This document shows positions 1 through 9,538 of a DNA stretch of 64,000 nucleotides, one piece after another. Below the pieces are notes generated by a model. That model did not search any database. It saw nothing but the letters and a program-made list of their open reading frames with translations, and was not told where the DNA came from. How positions within the stretch are numbered: the stretch's first letter is position 1; every line of letters starts with the position of its first letter. The DNA comes from Microbotryum silenes-acaulis (Eukaryota > Basidiomycota > Microbotryomycetes > Microbotryales > Microbotryaceae). Made by a program: the position numbers and the translations under genes. The stretch is from positions 1 to 64,000 of the forward strand of contig QPFY01000024.1 of NCBI GenBank assembly GCA_003665825.1, in the 5' to 3' direction.

Positions 1-1904
1 TTTTTCCTGCTTCGCAACGCTGCGGAATGCGCCGTGTAGGTACGTTTGAAATGACCAAGCACTGACATGGCACGGACCACCCCTCCCCTATTGGACGCTC
101 AGATTTCGTCATCTTGCCATTGGCCGTGTTCCTCTACCTCTCTGCTTACCTTGGTGAGTTGTCCGCTTTTCGGTCGAACGCGTGTCCTCCGTCGTCGCAG
201 CATCGATGAACTGATCATGACCCCTGTCTCACAATCCGCAGATCGAGGAAACATGGGATCGGCCGACTGCAGGGTCTCCAAAAGGAGGTTCTAGATAACA
301 GCGACACCAAATACTCGATAGCTCTGTCTTGCTTCTTGTAAGTGTCAAATGTACTGGCTGTCATTGCGGGAACTTGCAGCGCAGTGCCTGTTCTGGCCCA
401 CGCGCGTGCTCACCCCGCTCCTCCGCTTTTTCCCCCAACAGCATCACCTACATCGTCTTTTCCATTCCCGGTACCTTGCTGGCCAAGGCTATCAACCCTT
501 CCACGTCCATCTCGATCGGAGCTCTAATCTGGTCCATCGCCGCCACCTGCCAAGCTGCCGCCAAGACCCTGGCGGACTCTACACGGCCCGTCTTTGTTGG
601 TCTCGGTGAGGCCATGTTCGGTCAAGCCATGGCTTTCCATCTCACGTGAGTTTACGAAAGTAAGCGCTCGATATCCAGGAGACTCGGAGAACTGACGTGC
701 TTGATGCTTAAAAACATGAAACACAGTCTCTGGTACACCAAGAAGGAATTGGCCAAGCGTGTCGGATTGTTCATCTCCGCTGGTGCAACCGCCGGTGCCT
801 TCTCCGGTCTGATCGCCTACGGTGTCGCCAACATCCACAACACCAAGCTCGAGCAATGGCGCATTCTCTTTCTTGATGTACATCACCGAAGGACCTGATT
901 ATGTGAAGATGTCAAGGCTCAGTGATTCAGGGCTGACCTTCTCTCCGTTCGGCTTCCCCGTCAACAGTGAAGGCTTGCCATCTCTCGCGCTCGCCGCGTC
1001 GTCTTCTTCCTGCCTCCCTTCGCGTCCCCTCGATCTCCAAGTTCCTGAACGAGGATGAAGCGCACCCTCGCCCACACCCGATTGAACGAGCAATCCTCCT
1101 TCGAGGCCAGCAGTGGTATCGAGTGGTCTGGCGTCCCGACATGCCTTCTTCGATTGGAAGACCTACGCTTTCGCTGTGTACGTCCACCCCGGCAGTCGAG
1201 GTTGTTCTCGCGCCTGAGTTCGCGACTGATCGTTCACTTTTTCCCATGCGCCTCACAGTATGTACTCGTGCATGAACTTGACGCTCGGCTCGGTGGTGGT
1301 TTCTTGCCCACCATCATCAAGGGTCTCGGCTACTCGAACGCGAACGCCCAACTCTTCTCGGTTCCTCCCTACGTTGTCGCCCTCGTCTTCATGTTGCTCC
1401 TTTCGAGCTTCTCCGATCGCAAGCAGACCCGTGGTATCCCCGTCGCCTCCGTTTCGTTGTCGGCATCATCGGCTGGGCTCTTTTGCTCGCCATCCCGCCC
1501 ACAAGGCTACGCACACCCAGCTCCACGTCCGCTACTTCGGTTGCATCTGCATCGTCACTGCTGGTACAGTGGCCATCCCGCTCATCATCTCGTGGGTTTC
1601 GGCCAACACCGGTACCGAATCGCAACGTGCCGTCTCGCTTGGTATGCTCAACACGATCGGCCAGTGCCTCTCCGTCCTCGCTGCCTTCTCGTTCCCCACC
1701 ATCCAAGGCCCGCAGTACAGGAAGGGTATCATCATCAACCTCGCTTTCGAGGCGCTCGGCTTCGTCATGGCCATCGCACTTTCGCTCTACTTCCGAGCGG
1801 TGAACTCGCGCCGTGACCGATCCGAGGGTGAGCCCCAAAAGGGTGTTACGCTCAACACCCACGAGGACTACGACCACGCCGAGGGCTTCCGCTACGTCGT
1901 CTAA
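1..1904 (+). pseudogene. ACS-family MFS transporter, copy 1: 5' end outside window, frame broken
   Basis: Relative of the Dal5/Tna1 (allantoate, nicotinate) anion:cation symporter family, plasma-membrane importers with 12 helices. Exons align with copies 2 and 3: about 1-39 (uncertain), 103-153, 242-337, 442-645, 727-877, 968-1177 and 1259-1904. The DRGN loop after helix 1 is visible. Unlike its neighbours it cannot be read through. I count at least eight 1-2 nt indels: a base missing near 264, near 567 and near 591 (two bases), an extra T near 872, several changes at 990-1060, an extra C near 1136, and bases missing near 1294, 1456 and 1497. Nearly all lie in short homopolymers, and codon third-position style is kept, so either very recent decay or sequencing error fits. 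From about 1500 to the stop the frame is clean. Two introns present in copies 2 and 3 (after the SVP and TAG motifs) are precisely absent. Substrate unknown. Confidence 0.7.
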
Positions 1905-2918
1905 GTGCGTGGCGGTGTTTTCCACATCTCGCAAGGTCGAGTCACCTTGGATTTCTTACATTCCTTGCTTATATAGTATTGTACGAAGAGTTGTTATTTT
2001 GGGCTACTCCATGCTGTCTCGCAATAGGATACCGGAACTTCCGGGATCATTATAGACCAATCTGATGTCACTGTCTCACTACAGTATGCGAAAACCTCGC
2101 CAGTTGCTCTTGTGTGATCACCTCTGACTAGTTTGAATAAACGATTGAACGGAATTATATCTCCGGGCAGGACCAACTCCGAGTTCTGCCATGGGCTGGG
2201 AGCACAGCTCGCGGAAAACGGGTGTGGTGGTCGACTGAAAGCGAGACTTGGAAAGTGAGACTACCGTGAGACTTTTACAGGGGTCACATTAAGCTCCAAG
2301 GAAGCTAGATTAGGCATCCAACACCTGGCTGGGAGAACAAAGCTGAGTTGAAGTGCCAAGGTGGCGGCTATAAGACTTCAGGGTTGTAGGATCTGTCGAC
2401 CCTTCGCGACGATGTTGTTGCAGTGCTCGAGTCATCGACTCCTGGCCTAGACGCCGACGAGGCGCGGCACAAGTCGGCCCCGGGCCGGAATTTCGGCTAC
2501 TCTGGTCTTGCCGGCTTACCGCCATGGCTACCCGTTACTCAGGAGGCTCGCCTCCACCGGCACGAGGCTTGAATATATGACACATGTTATGGTGGTCCAG
2601 CGGATCTAGCGTTTGTTAGATTCTGTCTTTGAACAAGACTAGCTGGAATTTATGACTTAAAACTTAAAGCTCAGTGTGCTGGCTTCATCCGGCCGGGGAC
2701 AGCGGCGAACCTGATGATCGAAGGTGCGCTCGAGGACCGTGCCCGGGTGTCTCTCCTATAACTCCGGCGCTCGCATCTCCCGAGCCTCCTCAAGCCTCTG
2801 GGAGAAATCGCGCCTTGGCTTGTGCCCCCAACAAGTTCCCCCGCCACTCATTCCCTCCTCTTTCGTTCCTTCGCCACTCGTTCCCTTCCTCGAGTCGTGA
2901 GGCGTCATCTCAAAGCAA
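1905..2918. other. intergenic region, transporter copies 1-2
   Basis: About 1 kb without a supported gene. It must hold the terminator of copy 1 and the promoter of copy 2. The last 100 bases before the copy 2 start are pyrimidine-rich (TTCC/CGCCACTCGTTCC, partly duplicated at 2846-2890), as is usual for fungal 5' leaders. No clear TATA box or repeat of the coding region was seen. Confidence 0.5.
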
Positions 2919-5774
2919 ATGCAAAAGGACGTGATCAAGATGCAACACTTTGAGGATCGTCTGCCCATGCACCACGCCGCCAGCGACCCAGCGAAGCCCA
3001 GCTCCTCGATTAACTCGTCAGACCCCGAAAAGGTCGTCCTCACGACCTTTGAAAGCTGTGATGGCGGCGATCCCACCTCGTTGCGTGCCATTGCTGAACG
3101 CAAGCTCGTTCGCAAACAAGGTCGGTTTATTACTCTACTACTCTCGGTTCATGTACAGCTCGCCGACGGGTCACTTGTTGCTGCCGCCGTCGGTCCCGTG
3201 ACCCAATCCAATCCGGAACGTGCGGTTGTGAAGCGCGGCAGCACTGTCTTAGGGGCGCCGCGGCAGTGCCGGCCTAGCCTACCTTCACCTTATTTCCAAG
3301 ATGTTTTACTCACTTCAGGGGTGATTTCATCTCCTTCCGCGGGCCTAGATTTCGTGATCATACCTCTGGCAGTGTGCCTGTATCTGTCCGCTTACCTCGG
3401 TACGTCCCTCCCTGGGACCCATTATCTCGTCCGATCGCCCCGGAATTCGCAAGTTTAGTTCGGGGGTAGGCAGCTGACTCTCCGACTGACCCCCTGACGG
3501 TTTGGTCGGATCTCTGTAACTAGACCGCGGCAACCTAGGCTCGGCGCGTCTGCAAGGCCTCGAAAAGGAAGTGCTCGACAACGATGACACCAAGTACTCC
3601 ATCGCCCTCTCTTGCTTTTTGTGAGTTGCTCCCTCGGACGACAAAAGGCCTGGCATTCAGCTCACCCGTTTTCCGCGAGCGGCGAAGCGGACATCACGCG
3701 AAGGACATCTTTAGACGCGTATACCTTAGCGATCACTAATCGATGTACCTGAACATCTCCTATGCAGTATCACCTACGTCGTTTTCTCCATTCCCGGCAC
3801 CATGCTCGCTAAAGCGACGAGCCCGTCCACCTCCATTTCGATCGGCGCCCTCATTTGGTCCATCGCAGCTTCATGCCAGGCGGCGGCGACCAGCCCTGCC
3901 GGTTTCTACGTCGCGCGCCTTTTTGTCGGCATCGGTGAGGCTCTGTTTGGTCAGGCCATGTCTTTCCATCTCTCGTGAGTTGCTCATTGCCGCTCGAGGT
4001 GAGCAAGGCTCTGCAATAGAAGGCTATTCTGAACGTGGCACCTTTTGCGCGCCTCAGGTTGTGGTACACCAAAAAGGAGCTCGCGCGTCGGGTGAGTGGA
4101 TATTCGGGATTCTTGAGTCGTCTTCAAAGGGGTGTGGCTCGACTTCGAGCGATGCTGATGTGATGGTCTTTCGTCGCTCCTTTATTGTGGCGGCAGGTCG
4201 GCTTGTTCATCAGCGCCGGTGCGACAGCCGGCGCATTTTCCGGTCTGATCGCCTATGGTGTTGCCCATTTCGAGAACACAAGCCTCCAGCAGTGGCGGAT
4301 CCTGTTTCTGATGCAAGTCTGCATCAAGTTCGAGCAACTATCACGCTTCGCTGACCCATCTCAAACCCTTGTTCCGACGATCCCTGCGACAGTGAAGGGC
4401 TGCCGTCACTCCTGCTCGCGATCGCGGTCTTCTTCTGCCTCCCGACTCGTCCCGGGACTTCCAAGTTCCTGAACGAGCAGGAGCGCAAGCTCGCACGCCT
4501 CCGCCTCGAGGAGCAGTCTTCGTTCGAAGTGTCCTGCGGCATCGAATGGTCTGGAGTTCGCCGCGCTTTCAAGGACTGGAAGACGTATGTGTTCGCCGTG
4601 TATGTCATTTTCCCCCCTGTATCCAACTTTACAACACACGATCCAGCTGACGGTTACGCTGGCATACCCCGCTGCTCAATCGAGACTGTAGCATGTTCTC
4701 TTGCATGAACTTGACTCTCGGATCCGTCGGAGGCTTCTTACCGACCATCGTCAAAGGACTGGGGTACACTGCCCAGAATGCTCAGCTCCTCACAGTACCG
4801 TAAGTTTGATATGAGACGCTGAAGCGACCAGCTTGGTGGGGCTACAAAGGTTGGCGTCTTTCTGCGCGCCCTGGATGGAGTCTTTCTGTGTCGACCGGGA
4901 TATTGAAGTGTCTTGGGATTCGACCGTCGGTTGGGAGGTTGCCCATGCCCAAGGTGTCGCTCCTAATCGCGTTTCAACCTAACACTTGTCCCGATCGACT
5001 CAACGAACGGGTGGCGCGGAGAGAGGCACACTTAGCTATGTTAGAGGTCACATCCACATAGCTTCAACAGACAATTGTCGAGTGTATCATTCGGCCCAAT
5101 CAGGCTGACTCGAGACGTGCTTGGACTTGCCCAGACCTTACGTCGCCGCACTCGTCTGCATGTTGTTCCTGTCTACCTTTTCCGATCGCAAGCAGAGTCG
5201 AGGTCTCCCTGTCGCCTCGGTCTTTTGCATCGGTCTGGTCGGATGGGGACTCCTCTACGGGATCCCGGCGCATGGAGCGACCCATGGACAGCTCCACGCT
5301 CGGTACTTCGCTTGCATTTGTATCGTGACGGCCGGCTACAGGTGAGTTACCTATCGAGAATCGGATCACCGTACCTTCTTAAAGTTGCGGCACCCCGACA
5401 TAAGCTAATCCACTGGGTTAATTCCTGACATTCCCGATAGCGCGATCCCCATCATTGTGTCTTGGGTCTCGGCAAACACTGGCAACGAATCGCAGCGCGT
5501 AGTCGGATTGGGTATGCTCAACACCATCGGTCAAGCGCTGGCGATCTTGGCGGCGTTCAGCTTCCCCTCCAAGCAAGGACCTCAGTACCGCGAAGGAATC
5601 CTTATCAACTTGTCGTTCCAAGCGCTCGGGCTTTTGATCGCGCTCTTCTTGACACTCTACTTCCGCTTGGAGAACCGACGCCGGAACGAGCTGGAAGGCA
5701 ATCCTCCGTATGGCACTCTGCTGAACACCCGAGAAGAATTCGACCTGGCGAGTGGTTTCCGTTACGTTGTGTGA
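2919..5774 (+). CDS. ACS-family MFS transporter, copy 2 (Dal5/Tna1-like)
   Basis: Complete 520-residue secondary transporter of the anion:cation symporter family; members import allantoate, nicotinate, pantothenate and similar organic anions with protons across the plasma membrane. Ten exons: 2919-3120, 3349-3399, 3524-3620, 3768-3974, 4058-4091, 4197-4312, 4393-4599, 4692-4799, 5135-5341, 5441-5774; the total is a multiple of three. A cytosolic head of about 67 residues precedes helix 1. The family loop DRGN follows it, then about 12 hydrophobic segments, with the central loop beginning around SDRKQSRG. Intron 6 (4313-4392) starts with GC instead of GT. Intron 8 is unusually long (335 nt). 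The start at 2919 is the first ATG in frame. It differs from copy 3 by one extra intron (4092-4196). The substrate cannot be told from sequence. Confidence 0.9.
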
Positions 5775-6587
5775 GCTGTTACTTGATATGTGTCTGTGCC
5801 TGGGGTATCTGTGCGGGTGCGCGTGCGTTTAGTTATCAGTAACTTGAGTATTGGAGCTTGATCTGTCAAAGCTAGAAAATCCGCGCGGCTTTCTTCCGCG
5901 CGGCTGTTTACTCTTGGTAACTTTCTCGTCACTCGCTCTACATTGTGGTCCTGACTTCTCGGCGTGGCGACCTTTTTCCTATCGGAAGATCAGTTACTGG
6001 AATAGTGTTATCGCTCGTTCTACATTGTGGTCCTACTTTCTCGGCGTCGCTACCTCTCTCCTATCGGAAGACAATCCTATGCGCTTGCACCTACGACATG
6101 AGTAGGTCCCTTGTTTTGGCGGGATGTCTAGTCATGGAGAGGCCTTTTTAGCGGTTTGTTGACCCATATGATGCGCACTACGTAGCATTTTGAAGATGTG
6201 AAAACGCTATATTTTATCTGATCCCTCCTCGGGAAGTGGGAGTCGGTCAGTGGCGGTTTCGGATCGCAGGAGATCGATGGCTGACGCTGTTGGATTAGCC
6301 TTCAAGTACCACCCGCATTGCTTAGCCATGACACGGCATAGTAGCTTGTGATATATTATACCGTGTCAGTTGTATTCAATGAGGCCTGAAGCTCCTGGGT
6401 TGGTACTCCTGAGACCGCTCGGCGGAAGACGGCTGACAGTAGGCTGACTCCGCTGCCCCACATTTCTGTGGTGCCCTCGAAAGCTTTGGCGCTTGACCTC
6501 CGTCCGTCGCACCCATCCGCACCCATCCTCCCACCCACCGCCCTGGCTTCGTTCGACATCTCGTTGACACGCTTGAAGACGGAACGC
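5775..6587. other. intergenic region, transporter copies 2-3
   Basis: About 0.8 kb without a supported gene. It contains an imperfect direct repeat (listed separately) and a short duplicated CCGCGCGGCT motif near 5881-5904. An ATG at 6468, in frame with copy 3, could extend that protein by 40 residues, but I prefer the start at 6588. Confidence 0.5.
5920..6070. repeat. imperfect direct repeat, two copies 82 bp apart
   Basis: Two copies of a segment of roughly 60 bp. The first runs from about 5926 to 5988, the second from about 6008 to 6070. Both carry the core CATTGTGGTCCT (5941 and 6023), then TCTCGGCG and CCTATCGGAAGA at matching spacing, with scattered substitutions between. It lies between transporter copies 2 and 3. 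Confidence 0.75.
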
Positions 6588-8926
6588 ATGGACAAGCGCG
6601 AGCTCGCGATGCGCAGGCTCGAGCTGGCCGAGTCGCCTCCGCCCAGTCTTAAGAACTTCAGGAGCACCCCGCCCGGCACGCAAGCTCAGGTCGATCCACT
6701 CGGCGAGCACCAGCTGGAGGACTCTGTTTGCTCATTGGACACCGTCTTACGACTTTGCGCCGCTCGAGCCACAGCTGAGAAGCGACTGGTTCACAAACAA
6801 GGTGGGCGGTCGAGATCGGACCCTGATGAATCGCCATCGTTCACCGCCGCTCCACCCGTCAAGGCGCGCTCGTCGTCCGCCATCCTCGCGGTCGGATGCA
6901 GGAGCAGGCGAGACCCCACGTTTCACGGGACGCCCCCTCGACCGTGGTTTTTGCACTCATAGTCCGTATCTGTTTTAACTGAGCACTTGACTGGACCAAC
7001 AGATGCTGTGATACTACCCATGGCACTCCTCCTGTACCTAGCTTCACACCTCGGTGAGTCACTCTTGTTCATGACCGGAACGTTGAGCTCCCGGGGGAAG
7101 TAACCGGTCGGGTCTCACCGAGTCATCCAGCGGCCGGGAGCTGAGGTCCGGCCCCTGAGCCCTGAAATCACCCCTGTCAGACCGCAGCAACCTGGGATCT
7201 GCGCGCCTTCAGGGCCTCGAGGTACAGGTCCTCAATAATAGCGATACAGCTTATTCCATCGCATTGTCTTGCTTCTTGTGCGTCATTTCGATATGCGACA
7301 CGGTGCCGCAATTCGTTGCGCCACCCCCACCGCAGCGCTGCTGACGCTCTCGTGGCCCAACGCCCCAGCGTAACCTACATCATTCTGTCCATACCGGGAA
7401 CCCTGCTCGGGAAAGCGATCGATGCGGCAACGTGTATCTCAATTGGTGCTCTCGTCTGGTCCATCGCCGCCACTTGTCAAGCTGCCGCACGGACCCCGGG
7501 TGGACTCTACACAGCGCGCTGCTTTGTTGGCGTCGGCGAAGCGATGTTCGGACAGGTAATGGCATTCCACCTCTCGTGAGTCTCAGAAAGGAGCTTCATA
7601 TGAGTATTGAACCATCCGTAACGGCAAGTTCTTTCTATGATTAGTCTTTGGTACACCAAACCCGAGCTATCGAAACGTGTTAGCTTGGTTTTGTCTGGTG
7701 GAGCACTGGCGGGAGGATTCTCTGGCCTGATCGCCTATGGGATCGGACGCTTGGGTCAGAGAGCAATACAGCCTTGGCGTATACTCTTCTTGATGTGGGT
7801 GCGACGTCCATAGATACTCACCGAGCAATCTGCTGTATCTGATTTTGAAGACGTCTTGCCACCTAGGGAGGGTTTACCGAGCGTATTGCTCGCCATCGTC
7901 GTCTTTTTCTGTTATCCATCTCGACCTTCCAAGTCTCAGTTCTTGACGGAAGCGGAGCGAGCGCTTTCCCGTGCTCGAATGAACGATCAGTCCACCTACG
8001 AGGCGACAAGCGGGATCAAGTGGAACGGGGTCCGCCGCGCACTATTTGACTGGAAGACGTACACCTTCGCCATGTGAGCTTTTGCAGGCTCGAAATATTT
8101 TTCTTGTTGATTAGCACGTTCTGATGCCTTCTGCTTGGTCTTCAGAATGTACTCCTGCATGAACTTGACGCTTGGTTCGGTTGCAGGTTTCCTGCCCACC
8201 ATCATCCGGGACCTCGGTTACACGGCAACCGACGCCCAACTGTGGACCATTCCGTAAGTAGATAAGTGTCTGGTCTTGAGGCCACGATCGAGCTGACACT
8301 CCTTGCCTTTGGAAGCCCTTATCTCGTAGCTCTGGGAACGACGTTCGCTTTGTCCTCTGTTTCGGATCGGACGCAGAGTCGTGGTGTTGCCACCGCTGGG
8401 GTTTTCTTGATCGGAATCGCAGGGTGGAGTGTCTTACTCGGTACACGGGCGATCAATGCCTCGAACTCACAGTTCGAGCTGCGCTACGTTGGATGCATTC
8501 TCGTGGTAACTGCGGCTTACGGGTCAGTTGGTCTCTAGATGTCTTGCCCGTGTGTGACCCATGGGGAGCTCATGGGAGTTGAAGTATTTTAGTGCAATCC
8601 CTCTCATCATTGCCTGGGTGACAGCAAACACGGGCAGCGAGTCCCAACGTGCGATTGGGTTAGGGATGCTCAATACGGTCGGTCACTGTCTCTCAATCGT
8701 CGCCGCTTTTGCTTTTCCTTCGCGTCAAGGGCCCGACTACCGCGAGGGTATCACCCTCAACTTGGCATTCCAAGGTCTGGGTTTCACGATCGCGGTCTGT
8801 TTAACCGTGTTCTTTCGTATGGAGAACAGACGTCGGGACACGATCGAGGGAACACCGAAAACCGGCGTCACTCTCAACACCATGCAAGAGCTCGACTTGG
8901 CACCTGGGTTCCGATACACGGTTTGA
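6588..8926 (+). CDS. ACS-family MFS transporter, copy 3 (Dal5/Tna1-like)
   Basis: Complete 524-residue paralogue of copy 2. Nine exons: 6588-6801, 7003-7053, 7181-7277, 7369-7575, 7645-7794, 7867-8073, 8146-8253, 8316-8522, 8593-8926; the sum is a multiple of three. The same landmarks appear in order: DRSN loop after helix 1, FVTYIILSIPGT, GEAMFGQ, LWYTKPELSKRV, MYSCMNLTLGSV, SDRTQSRG and the C-terminal GFRYTV. It lacks the intron at 4092-4196 of copy 2 but keeps the two late introns that copy 1 has lost. The N-terminal head is charged and unlike that of copy 2. Local duplication is the simplest origin. Substrate preferences of the copies may differ. Confidence 0.9.
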
Positions 8927-9538
8927 GAGCCATCTTGCGGGGGAATAACATGCAATGACCATAGTTTTCCAGTAATTCTTCCTGATTTTCCTTGCGAAGG
9001 TAAGCTGTTTAAAAAAAACCCACGTGCGCACCCACTTGCAGTGCATATCTGGCGAGGTCGGGCCGCACGCGCGGAATCATGGCCCGGTCTGTTCAAGGGA
9101 CACGTGACACGTGACCGAACGCGTTGTGCTCGAGCCCCTTTCGCGCTGCACGGGGGAGGCCAGGGGAGGCCACGATTCCGAGAAGCTCTGGGCGCGTAAC
9201 GAGTTTCCACACTCTTTTCTACCACCGCAATCTATGCCGTGTCAGCTTTCCTTTCTTGTGAGATGGCACCAGACCTCCCGCACCTTCGCATACCCCCAGT
9301 ACATCAGGTCAGTGCAGTGGAGTTGGCTGAGGACGGTCCTCTCCTCCCCCACCCCACCCCACCCCACCTCCTCTTTCGCCCGCGTCATGATATGCCCTGC
9401 TGATCAATACGGCACCAAGCAGCTGACACAAAGAGTCAAACCACTTTTATAACCTACTTGAAGATCCCACAGCCCTTCATCGTCGAATACCATGGGCCAT
9501 CCTCGCCTAACCCGCTCCTTCCGCACGCCCCACAGCAG
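8927..9538. promoter_or_regulatory. intergenic/upstream region with tandem CACGTG boxes
   Basis: Two CACGTG E-boxes lie 7 bp apart at 9101-9106 and 9108-9113, each followed by AC. This form is bound by bHLH factors such as Cbf1 or Pho4 in other fungi. They are about 430 bp upstream of the next start codon. Whether they act on the coiled-coil gene or on the transporter behind is unknown. Confidence 0.4.
9346..9370. repeat. CCCCA pentanucleotide repeat
   Basis: Four to five tandem CCCCA units, about 170 bp before the start of the coiled-coil gene. The complementary strand is G-rich with runs of four G, so it could form a quadruplex. It is probably in the promoter or 5' leader. Confidence 0.8.

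Noticed and set aside
9458..9538. N-terminal extension of the coiled-coil protein
   Set aside because: The open frame begins at TTG; the first ATG is 9539.
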